Shown: positions 1 to 5,261, counted from the first letter of the stretch. The stretch: 5,904 bases of DNA from Minisyncoccota bacterium (GCA_938044295.1 CALIRC010000019.1:1-5904); one strand, 5' to 3'. Program-made: numbers and translations. Notes: generated from the sequence alone by a model not told the origin.

Positions 1-188
1 GGACCTTTATTTAAAACAAAATCTGCATACTTGCGAGCAATCTTTTTTGTGTCATCTGTGGAATTATTATCAACTACAATCAATTCTATTTCTTTATAAG
101 TTTGACTTCGGATAGACATCAAACATTCCTCCAAAAATTCCACGGAGTTATATGTTGGTACTATTACTGAAACTAATGATTTTTCCAC
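1..188 (-). CDS. GT2 family glycosyltransferase, N-terminal fragment (runs off left edge)
   Basis: This is the first 62 codons of a family 2 glycosyltransferase, and the rest lies beyond the left edge. GT2 enzymes transfer a sugar from a nucleotide-sugar donor in the cytoplasm, here probably in surface glycan assembly. The translated start shows the classic GT-A nucleotide-binding pattern: VSVIVPTYN at residues 6-14, a helix ending LMSIRSQTY at 23-31, then ELIVVDNNSTDDT at 35-47, in which D40 and D45 correspond to the UDP-sugar binding region. The start is inferred as GTG at 188-186. A stop in the same frame lies at 233-231, and no ATG lies between. No convincing Shine-Dalgarno sequence precedes it, so the exact start is uncertain. 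The fragment is visibly AT-richer than the other glycosyltransferase genes here. Repeat A copy 1 lies about 130 bases upstream of its start. The acceptor and sugar cannot be predicted. Confidence 0.88.
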   Translation of the reverse strand, partial: MEKSLVSVIVPTYNSVEFLEECLMSIRSQTYKEIELIVVDNNSTDDTKKIARKYADFVLNKG

Positions 189-319
189 AAAATAAAGATT
201 ACATGGTATAAAACAGCATTTATACTGATTTTACACAATAGCATTTTCCGTAACTTTTTTCAAGCGTCTGAGAGAAAAAGTGCTTAACAAGAAAAAGCTT
301 CTGGATACACAAAAGAAAA

Positions 320-361
320 CATTGGCGCGATAGTGACGTAGTTATTTACATCTACGAGACA
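320..361 (+). repeat. Direct repeat A, copy 1
   Basis: This 42-base sequence recurs in the same orientation at 1053-1094 with 38 of 42 identical positions (differences at repeat positions 13, 27, 30 and 35). It begins CATTGGCGCGAT and ends CGAGACA. This copy contains the inverted pair CGTAG (337-341) and CTACG (352-356) around a 10-base loop. The stem is damaged in copy 2. The two copies bracket the plus-strand gene with its own promoter and terminator, so they may be boundaries of an inserted cassette. They could instead be an intergenic repeat family that recombination used. Confidence 0.85.
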
Positions 362-458
362 AAAAAAGAAAGGATGCAAATACCTCCATACCTCAGTATT
401 TTGCGCCGGGGAGTGTGATTAAAACTCCATTTCAATACGTCGATTCCACAACAAGACA

Positions 459-487
459 TTGACAATTTAAGTAAAAAATGCTTAAAT
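459..487 (+). promoter_or_regulatory. Sigma70-like promoter of the small exported protein gene
   Basis: A perfect -35 hexamer TTGACA (459-464) is followed after 17 bases by TTAAAT (482-487), which matches the -10 consensus at 4 of 6 positions. Transcription would start near 494-496, exactly at the base of the stem-loop at 496-511. The next plus-strand gene starts at 539. A better -10 hexamer, TATAAC at 491, exists but has no -35 at suitable spacing. Confidence 0.55.
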
Positions 488-495
488 AAGTATAA

Positions 496-511
496 CAAAG
501 CTTACGCTTTG
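496..511 (+). promoter_or_regulatory. Stem-loop at the predicted 5' end of the mRNA
   Basis: CAAAGC (496-501) and GCTTTG (506-511) form a perfect 6-bp stem with a TTAC tetraloop. It lies 8 bases after the proposed -10 box, so it would form the very 5' end of the transcript. Such a structure could protect the mRNA, or the DNA palindrome could be an operator. It has no following T-run, so it is not a terminator. Confidence 0.4.
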
Positions 512-538
512 CCTACTTAATAAAACGGGAGAATACAG

Positions 539-979
539 TTGAAAACAGTATTAAGCACAATATTTCTAGTGATGTTACTGACCTCCGCAACACACGCCAA
601 AGAAATAAAATTCAAACCTGGTCAAATCCAGAACATCATGAATTTTATCGACGCGGAACAAACGAAATTTCACATCTCCAGAGAATGTGAAAACGACGCA
701 AAGTGGCAGGAGTACAAAGGTAATAAAATCACCAACCAAATATATAGCAACAAAGATGACGAGCCAGTATACATAATAACGGATCATCTAGATAAAGAGA
801 TCGGTATAAAAATACTGATTAAAAACCCACCAAATCAGTGGACAGTAATAAGTGAATCTTACGAAGATATGCCTTTAAATGGATTTTATCTATACGAAAT
901 CATCAAAAAGGCATCGAGCGAAGCAATTGCCGATTGCCACACTACTCTCGACCATCCACGCCCAAGCGATAAGCAGTAA
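539..979 (+). CDS. Small exported protein of unknown function (146 aa)
   Basis: I do not recognise this family. The start is TTG at 539, preceded by GGGAG (527-531) at 7-base spacing. An in-frame stop just upstream rules out a longer form. Residues 1-20 form a typical Sec signal peptide: a Lys near the N-terminus, a hydrophobic core (VLSTIFLVMLL) and a THA-type signal peptidase I site, predicted to be cut after A20. The mature protein is about 126 residues, hydrophilic and Lys/Glu/Asp-rich. It has only two cysteines (C50 and C132), which could form one disulfide, and no other membrane segment or lipobox. It is the only plus-strand gene in the window. It has its own promoter, ribosome site and terminator, and lies between two 42-base direct repeats, which suggests it arrived as an independent unit. 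A role in glycan synthesis is not implied. Possibilities such as an immunity, inhibitor or adhesion protein are guesses. Confidence 0.85.
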   Translation: MKTVLSTIFLVMLLTSATHAKEIKFKPGQIQNIMNFIDAEQTKFHISRECENDAKWQEYKGNKITNQIYSNKDDEPVYIITDHLDKEIGIKILIKNPPNQWTVISESYEDMPLNGFYLYEIIKKASSEAIADCHTTLDHPRPSDKQ

Positions 980-1008
980 AATCTACCGAAGTCACTAATC
1001 ACACACGC

Positions 1009-1045
1009 GACCACCTCGCTCTCCAGCGCGGTGGTCATTTTTTTT
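1009..1045 (+). terminator. Strong intrinsic terminator of the small exported protein gene
   Basis: GACCACC (1009-1015) pairs with GGTGGTC (1030-1036), and the inner CGC/GCG pairs extend the stem around a short loop. An A and then eight T residues follow (1038-1045). It lies 30 bases after the stop of the plus-strand gene. The opposite strand has no T-run after the hairpin, so it should act mainly on plus-strand transcripts. The convergent GT4 gene has no terminator of its own before it. Confidence 0.9.
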
Positions 1046-1052
1046 AAAAGAG

Positions 1053-1094
1053 CATTGGCGCGATCGTGACGTAGTTATGTAGATCTTCGAGACA
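1053..1094 (+). repeat. Direct repeat A, copy 2
   Basis: This is the second copy of the 42-base repeat seen at 320-361, in the same orientation and 733 bases downstream. It sits between the plus-strand terminator and the GT4 stop codon, with only 2 bases separating it from that stop. The CGTAG/CTACG inverted pair of copy 1 is reduced here to CGTAG/CTTCG. The sequence instead contains the short palindromes CGATCG and AGATCT. Confidence 0.85.
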
Positions 1095-1096
1095 CA

Positions 1097-2281
1097 CTAT
1101 TGATTAATCCTCAAAGCCTCAGTAAAATCAGCGTAGCTTTGATCAAAAGTCAACTGACGACTCCAGCGCCACGCATTTTTACCTAAACTATAGTAGAGGG
1201 GAAGAGTGTCCTGATGATCACGTATCAAAAATGCTTCCCGCATAACCTCCGCAAGTCCCTCAGGTGTATTCTCACGCGCGATCAAACCAGTAGAACCATT
1301 GCGCACGCTATCTCGCAGACCATCGACGTCATAGACCACTGCTGGCGTCCCCTGGCTCCCAGCCTCAGTCACGATCAAACCCCATCCCTCTTTGACAGAT
1401 GTGACAGCGATCAAATGCGCCCGCTGCATGAGAGATATTTTGGTTTCCTGATCTACACGACCACATACTTTTATATCATTTACATATGCAGAGCGCTCGA
1501 TCACTTGCAGAACTTTTTTCGCATAAGGACCGTCCATATTTCCAGCGATCACTAGCTTTGCCTGTGGATGGTCATTCTTAAAAATCTCAAAAGCCCGCAC
1601 AATCTGGTCTGTCCGCTTCATGGACCGCACACTGCCGAGTGAAAGAATGGTTGGATTTTCATATTTCTCTACAGCTGCTAAATCATGTAGCGGTGCAATC
1701 GTCGTCCCTTCCGTGATGATAGAGATGTTGCCGGGTAAAAATCCATATTGCTGCAGATCATGTTTTGTACTCTGGCTCACAGTGATGACCTTCTCTTTAT
1801 GTAAAAGCTTCAGATAAAATGGTTCCAGCTGATAGCCAATCCACGACAGTGGCGCAAACATCTCATGAAACCAGATCTCACGCGCAAGTTGATGCACAAA
1901 CAAATACCGCTTCGCCTGCGTCTGATCCACATAAAAACGCGTCATAAATGGCACAGCATTAATCTCCTCAACGACGATATCTGGTGCCACACTGCGCGGT
2001 TTTTGCCAGAGATTCCATATACTTCTCATATATTTTTTAGCAAAATATCGCCAGGCCCATATGTACACACTGTAGCGTCCTCCGACACGTACGACACTAT
2101 AACCAGAAATATCCTCATAGGATGGCGCAGGTTTTCCCTGCGCATCTTTGAAACCGCCGCAAATAATTGTCACCGCATGACCATCACGCACCAATCGTTG
2201 TGCCAACGCATGTGCAACTACTTCAGCGCCACCGCTAAGCGGATTTTTAATATCTTTCCAACTAAACCAAACAATTCTCAT
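1097..2281 (-). CDS. GT4 family glycosyltransferase (GT-B fold, 394 aa)
   Basis: This is a retaining, nucleotide-sugar-dependent glycosyltransferase that probably works at the cytoplasmic membrane face on a lipid-linked glycan. The N-terminal Rossmann-like half opens with a strand and the glycine loop LSGGAEV at residues 15-21. The C-terminal donor-binding half starts near residue 211 (ILSLGSVRSMKRTDQIVRAF) with R219 and K222 where the family has its phosphate-binding Arg/Lys. It continues with KLVIAG (242-247). The EX7E signature is intact: E298 in KEGWG and E306 in VTEAGSQGTPAV. The length is normal for the family and there are no membrane segments. The start is ATG at 2281-2279, with AAGG (2294-2291) 9 bases upstream. 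The gene follows repeat B copy 1 and the long palindrome, and probably starts its own transcript after the terminator at 2743-2779. Repeat A copy 2 begins 2 bases past its stop. The sugar and acceptor are unknown. Confidence 0.93.
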   Translation of the reverse strand: MRIVWFSWKDIKNPLSGGAEVVAHALAQRLVRDGHAVTIICGGFKDAQGKPAPSYEDISGYSVVRVGGRYSVYIWAWRYFAKKYMRSIWNLWQKPRSVAPDIVVEEINAVPFMTRFYVDQTQAKRYLFVHQLAREIWFHEMFAPLSWIGYQLEPFYLKLLHKEKVITVSQSTKHDLQQYGFLPGNISIITEGTTIAPLHDLAAVEKYENPTILSLGSVRSMKRTDQIVRAFEIFKNDHPQAKLVIAGNMDGPYAKKVLQVIERSAYVNDIKVCGRVDQETKISLMQRAHLIAVTSVKEGWGLIVTEAGSQGTPAVVYDVDGLRDSVRNGSTGLIARENTPEGLAEVMREAFLIRDHQDTLPLYYSLGKNAWRWSRQLTFDQSYADFTEALRINQ

Positions 2282-2290
2282 AAAATATAT

Positions 2291-2294
2291 CCTT
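2291..2294 (-). promoter_or_regulatory. Ribosome binding site of the GT4 gene
   Basis: AAGG on the minus strand lies 9 bases from the ATG at 2281. It is the clearest ribosome site among the minus-strand genes and supports that start. Confidence 0.6.
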
Positions 2295-2342
2295 AAAGCA
2301 AAACATTCCCCTCACAAAACTGTACGCATTCCTTACACAGTA

Positions 2343-2502
2343 ATACCATCTCCAAATAACCAGCCTACATTAAGTGTGCTCTCTCGTGAGCCAGACATCT
2401 GCCACAGATGCGCAGTGTGTCGAGACCCATAAGCATCTGTGGTAGGTGTCGCAGCCGCGAGAGTGTGCACTTGGGTGTTGGGTGGTTATTTGGAGATGGT
2501 AT
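2343..2502. mobile_element. 160-bp near-palindrome, possible MITE
   Basis: The outer 20 bases at each end are perfect inverted copies (2343-2362, reading ATACCATCTCCAAATAACCA, against 2483-2502). Complementarity continues with about 15 mismatches and one gap through arms of roughly 70 bases. It finishes with another perfect match (CCACAGATGC, 2402-2411 against 2433-2442) around a 21-base loop (2412-2432). There is no coding capacity. TAA lies on both outer sides if the ends are set at TACCATC (2341-2343 and 2502-2504), which could be a 3-bp target duplication. An alternative boundary gives a TA duplication. Long terminal inverted repeats, small size and no gene fit a miniature inverted-repeat transposable element. 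A structured RNA is the main alternative. It lies between repeat B and the GT4 start, inside the presumed GT4 leader. Confidence 0.6.
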
Positions 2503-2557
2503 AAATACACTCACATCATCACAAGAAACATCTACAAAAGGGTGTGCAAAGTGAGAT

Positions 2558-2668
2558 CGTACACACCTGCGTCTCATTTTAGGCAAAATCGAGACTTTTC
2601 ACGAGCCATCGTCTACTGATGGTGCGTGAAAAACAGAGATTGTAACGACAAAGTACACCACGTGCGTA
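2558..2668 (-). repeat. Intergenic repeat B, copy 1 (upstream of GT4)
   Basis: This sequence is shared with 5150-5253 in the same orientation. Identical blocks in order on the plus strand are CGTACACAC (2558-2566), GACTTTTCACGAGCCA (2593-2608), GTCTAC (2611-2616), CGACAAAGTACACC (2646-2659) and GTGCGTA (2662-2668), with variable sequence between. This copy holds a 15-bp stem with 2 mismatches (2596-2610 with 2618-2632, 7-base loop). Read on the minus strand, a TAAAAT hexamer (2581-2576) lies after the GTGAAAAGTC block, as TATACT does in copy 2. A promoter or leader role for GT4 is possible. Confidence 0.75.
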
Positions 2669-2742
2669 AATCCTATAGAGTAAAAATCCAGACAAATAAG
2701 TATATTTTACTCCACCAACCAACAAACAGCAATAAAAATGTG

Positions 2743-2779
2743 AGGACTTCCGCATTTTAGTGCAATGTGAAGAAGTCCT
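2743..2779 (-). terminator. Intrinsic terminator of the flippase-GT2 unit
   Basis: AGGACTTC (2743-2750) and GAAGTCCT (2772-2779) form a perfect 8-bp stem, extended by CGCATT/AATGTG after a two-base bulge. On the minus strand, CTCACATTTTTATT follows, giving a short U-tract. It begins 9 bases past the GT2 stop codon, which fits the end of a transcript. The U-tract is offset a few bases from the stem, so efficiency may be moderate. Confidence 0.65.
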
Positions 2780-2788
2780 AAAAAAGTA

Positions 2789-3724
2789 TTATTTCCGATT
2801 ACGTGCGATATACATAGGCCGTCCCTGTGATTCATGGTAGATATGCCCGATATAAAACGCCAAAAGCCCCAAACAGATCAGGACAATACCGATAAGAAAC
2901 ATGAGGATAACAGCAAGTATAGCCGAACCTGTAAACTGTAAACTCGTATACGACGTATAGCGGTCGACAAGCATAAAAAGACCCATCGGCACGGAAAAAA
3001 ACACGATAAAGATACCGAGATACCCAGCAATGCGAAGCGGCAAAAGACTCAGAGAAATCATACTCGTCACCGCTAGCTGCACCAGCTTAAGCGTGCTGTA
3101 GCTCGGCTCACCCTGCAAACGCTTACCCGCTGCAAACTGTACGATGCCCCGACGAAAACCCAACCAATCAATCAAACCACGCGTAATACGATTACGCTCA
3201 GGCAACTCATTAAATGCATCGATCACAACGCGGTCCAGCAACCGAAAATCTGTCGCATGGGAAATAATCGGCACATCACTGATCATCCGCATTATCTTAT
3301 AAAAAAACCATGAGCCCCACCGCTTGAGGATTCCATCGCTCTCACTGCGCTCTCGCACACCGATCACCACCTCATCCCCTTCACGCCATTTCAGAAGAAA
3401 TGCAGGAATCACATCCACAGGATGCTGCATATCAGCATCCATCATGATGCACGCATCACCCGTACATGCATGAATACCTGCAGTCGTAGCAATTTCCTTC
3501 CCAAAATTCCGCGAGAATTCTATAGAGCGCACACGAGGATCAATCCGCGCAATCTCCGCAATCAACATCATCGAATGATCCACACTACCATCATCGACAA
3601 AAATAATTTCCAACGCAAAAAAATCCTTCAATTTCTCCTCCCAGAGAGTATAAAGCGCTTCATAAATAAGAGGAATATTTTTTTCCTCATTACATACAGG
3701 AATAATAACAGAAACGCAGTACAT
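2789..3724 (-). CDS. Polyprenyl-phosphate glycosyltransferase, GT2 GtrB/ArnC/DPM-like (311 aa)
   Basis: By family, this inner-membrane enzyme transfers a sugar from a nucleotide donor to undecaprenyl phosphate, giving a lipid-linked sugar. The catalytic GT-A domain spans about residues 1-220: VSVIIPVCNEEKN (4-16), FVDDGS (42-47), SRNFGKE (71-77), and the DXD-containing MDADMQHP (95-102) with metal-binding D96 and D98. The DPM/ArnC-type segments ATDFRLLDR (157-165) and ERNRITRGLIDWLGF (176-190) follow. Two C-terminal membrane segments lie near 230-254 and 266-294, and the total length is typical of GtrB/ArnC. The ATG at 3724 gives the normal N-terminus, but no ribosome site lies within 20 bases. 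An AGGAG is 24 bases away. It follows the flippase by 142 bases on the same strand and is followed by a terminator. The sugar is not predictable, and lipid A modification is only one option. Confidence 0.92.
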   Translation of the reverse strand: MYCVSVIIPVCNEEKNIPLIYEALYTLWEEKLKDFFALEIIFVDDGSVDHSMMLIAEIARIDPRVRSIEFSRNFGKEIATTAGIHACTGDACIMMDADMQHPVDVIPAFLLKWREGDEVVIGVRERSESDGILKRWGSWFFYKIMRMISDVPIISHATDFRLLDRVVIDAFNELPERNRITRGLIDWLGFRRGIVQFAAGKRLQGEPSYSTLKLVQLAVTSMISLSLLPLRIAGYLGIFIVFFSVPMGLFMLVDRYTSYTSLQFTGSAILAVILMFLIGIVLICLGLLAFYIGHIYHESQGRPMYIARNRK

Positions 3725-3781
3725 AAAAATATAAAATGGGCGTGCTATCTCCTACCCTCCACACAAAAGAATATACACAGA

Positions 3782-3787
3782 ATTATA
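3782..3787 (-). promoter_or_regulatory. Possible -10 box upstream of the GtrB-like gene
   Basis: A perfect TATAAT on the minus strand lies about 58 bases before the ATG at 3724, within the 142-base gap after the flippase. No good -35 hexamer stands at 16-18 bases. It could give the glycosyltransferase an internal promoter or be chance in AT-rich DNA. Confidence 0.25.
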
Positions 3788-3866
3788 CTATTACAAAACA
3801 CAAAAAAGAAAGTCACTACTATGACAAACGTTTAGAAATCAACATAATGGACGTACAAATGTACAC

Positions 3867-5096
3867 TCAAAGTCGAAGACGCCACAGTCGCAAAAAGATG
3901 AGTATAAGTGCAACCATACTTGCGACAATATAGTCTAGCACAAGTGCGTAAAAAGATCCATGAAAGAGCATAATACCAACCAAAAGCACGAAAAGGCTCA
4001 CAAGCGAAATCCACACAACACAAAAATCACGCAGAGCAAGGAAATACGCAAAAAAGACATTAATCACACTCACAAGAAAAATATAAAAACCTACAACTGG
4101 CAGCAGCGACGCGTACACCACGTATTCTGACCCAATCAAAAGCCCTATGATAAAAAATGGGAAAAGGAAGAATGATCCAAGCAACACCAGAGCGATACAA
4201 GAAACAATCAAAAGTGCCTTTAAAAGCGTTCGCCTATTTTCAGCAGGAGGAGCGTCAGCACGGATCGATGGCAAAAGCACAGCAGCTATAGACGCCGTTG
4301 CAAAAAAAATAATCCGCGCAACCGTAGCGATACCGCTATAGAGACCTGACTCCTCAGAAGCAAAAAAATACTGCACAAAAAGCACATCAGATGTATACAA
4401 AAATGTCACAAAACCAAAACCACAAAAAACCAGCCAGCCATAACGATACTCCGAGCCCAGGGATAACCTGCGACCCTCTGAACGAAAAAGCGATGTGAGA
4501 CGATAGCGAATTTTACGCGCAGCAAAAACAAATGCCACAAGCGAAGCCAAGGCAAAAGCGCACACCGCTCCAAAAACAGGCGGCAAGAAAAACACAAGCA
4601 AAACCGCAAACAAAAGTTTACCACCAGCAACAAAAATATTGATCAAAGAAGTAGTCACGAAGTCACGCTGTCCCTGTACAACAGCACTACAGTAACCAAG
4701 TGGCACACTAATAATAAGTAGTGCAACAAAAGGAAAAAAGGCATGACCAGCATCGAGTTGCAAAGCGCGCGCAAAAAATGGATGCAAAAACACCAAAAGC
4801 ACACAGAAAATACTCATACCCAGTAAAAAACGTTGCGCAAAAAAACGCGCAACGTCTCTACCGTGGTCAGAATCTTGGGTAATGAGGTTGATGACAACTG
4901 TACGAAAAACAAGCACAAAAATACTTGTGATATAAATAAGCGAAATAAAAACCTGCACCTCACCAAATGCAGAAACACTCAACATCCGACTCATGACAGG
5001 ATGAAAAAGATAGTTTAGCGCAGCAACCAAAACAGATCCAAGAAAAAAGACCATGTTATGCCTTACAAACGTATCGCGCAATATTCTATGTATCAT
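3867..5096 (-). CDS. Wzx/MATE-like oligosaccharide flippase (409 aa)
   Basis: This polytopic membrane protein belongs to the polysaccharide biosynthesis/MOP flippase group, which moves undecaprenyl-diphosphate-linked glycans from the cytoplasmic to the outer face of the membrane. It has about 12 hydrophobic segments (roughly 15-35, 46-70, 88-107, 117-140, 150-170, 172-193, 218-246, 254-277, 290-323, 330-353, 358-378 and 382-403). The N-terminal basic helix before the first segment and TSDVLFVQYFFASEESGLYSGIA at 235-257 (an acidic residue in TM7, then the EAGLYS-like turn) are typical of Wzx-like proteins. Length is near the lower end for the family. The start is uncertain: ATG at 5096 has only a weak GGA 15 bases away, whereas ATG at 5054 (codon 15) has AAGG at 6-base spacing. 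The longer form keeps the usual N-terminal helix. The gene follows repeat B copy 2 and precedes the GtrB-like gene. Confidence 0.9.
   Translation of the reverse strand: MIHRILRDTFVRHNMVFFLGSVLVAALNYLFHPVMSRMLSVSAFGEVQVFISLIYITSIFVLVFRTVVINLITQDSDHGRDVARFFAQRFLLGMSIFCVLLVFLHPFFARALQLDAGHAFFPFVALLIISVPLGYCSAVVQGQRDFVTTSLINIFVAGGKLLFAVLLVFFLPPVFGAVCAFALASLVAFVFAARKIRYRLTSLFRSEGRRLSLGSEYRYGWLVFCGFGFVTFLYTSDVLFVQYFFASEESGLYSGIATVARIIFFATASIAAVLLPSIRADAPPAENRRTLLKALLIVSCIALVLLGSFFLFPFFIIGLLIGSEYVVYASLLPVVGFYIFLVSVINVFFAYFLALRDFCVVWISLVSLFVLLVGIMLFHGSFYALVLDYIVASMVALILIFLRLWRLRL
5052..5064 (-). promoter_or_regulatory. Internal ribosome site and alternative ATG of the flippase
   Basis: On the minus strand AAGG (5064-5061) precedes an in-frame ATG (5054-5052) by 6 bases, a better match than anything before the ATG at 5096. 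Initiation here would remove the first 14 residues, including a conserved-looking basic helix. Confidence 0.35.
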
Positions 5097-5149
5097 AAAT
5101 AAACAATACTATCCAAAACAATAAATGTACACAGAAGAATGCTATAAGA

Positions 5150-5253
5150 CGTACACACATGAGTATAATTTTCAAGACTTTTCACGAGCCACAGTCTACC
5201 TATATTGAGTGAACAAACGGGGATGGTAGCGACAAAGTACACCGTAGTGCGTA
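5150..5253 (-). repeat. Intergenic repeat B, copy 2 (upstream of flippase)
   Basis: This is the second copy of the element at 2558-2668, in the same orientation. Shared identical blocks are CGTACACAC (5150-5158), GACTTTTCACGAGCCA (5176-5191), GTCTAC (5194-5199), CGACAAAGTACACC (5230-5243) and GTGCGTA (5247-5253). It fills most of the gap between the stop of the concanavalin-like gene (8 bases away) and the flippase start (53 bases away). The long stem of copy 1 is reduced to TTCAC/GTGAA (5181-5185/5209-5213). A TATACT hexamer on the minus strand (5167-5162) occupies the place of TAAAAT in copy 1. Confidence 0.75.
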
Positions 5254-5261
5254 CGTCGGAT

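Larger units (their letters stand above)
189..538. other. Intergenic region between divergent genes
   Basis: No protein gene is supported in these 350 bases. They separate the minus-strand GT2 start from the plus-strand small exported protein. The stretch contains direct repeat A copy 1 (320-361), a small inverted repeat GGAGT/ACTCC (410-414/424-428), a sigma70-like promoter (459-487) and a 5' stem-loop (496-511). The longest start-to-stop frame with a good ribosome-site-like lead (ATG at 374) gives only 14 codons and is not called. Nothing recognisable is seen at 190-310, apart from the presumed leader of the GT2 gene. Confidence 0.6.
2282..2788. other. Repeat-rich intergenic region, no credible gene
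   Basis: These 507 bases hold, in minus-strand order, the GT2 terminator, repeat B copy 1, the 160-bp palindrome and the GT4 ribosome binding site. A 73-codon minus-strand reading frame crosses the palindrome (2586-2365), but it has no ribosome site and its composition is dictated by the repeat. The segment 2669-2735 has no visible structure. Confidence 0.65.

Noticed and set aside
410..428. GGAGT/ACTCC hairpin as a terminator or operator
   Set aside because: Only five pairs and no T-run. It lies well upstream of the -35 box, so nothing ties it to a function.
320..1094. Integron cassette with attC sites
   Set aside because: The 42-bp repeats are not overall palindromic and lack recognisable RYYYAAC/GTTRRRY core pairs. 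The gene also carries its own promoter, which is unusual for integron cassettes.
1053..1094. dif-like XerC/XerD site, prompted by TTATGT and GGCGCG in repeat A
   Set aside because: The left arm does not mirror the right arm, copy 1 changes TTATGT to TTATTT, and spacing does not fit the 11-6-11 layout.
2365..2586. 73-codon minus-strand reading frame
   Set aside because: It crosses the palindrome, has no ribosome site and an Arg/Cys/His-rich composition explained by the repeat. It is treated as chance.
2596..2632. Repeat B hairpin as a terminator
   Set aside because: The stem starts with T residues and ends with A residues on both strands, the reverse of an intrinsic terminator. No U-tract follows.
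3858..3866. Hairpin after the flippase (GTACA/TGTAC) as a terminator
   Set aside because: Only five pairs with a two-base loop and no T-run. Read-through into the GtrB-like gene is more likely.
320..5253. Common origin of repeats A and B
   Set aside because: Some short matches (TAGAT, TACG-CACTA on the minus strand) can be aligned only with arbitrary gaps. Not convincing by eye.
2558..5253. CRISPR array
   Set aside because: Repeat copies are two per family, long, diverged and far apart. No regular spacer pattern exists anywhere in the window.
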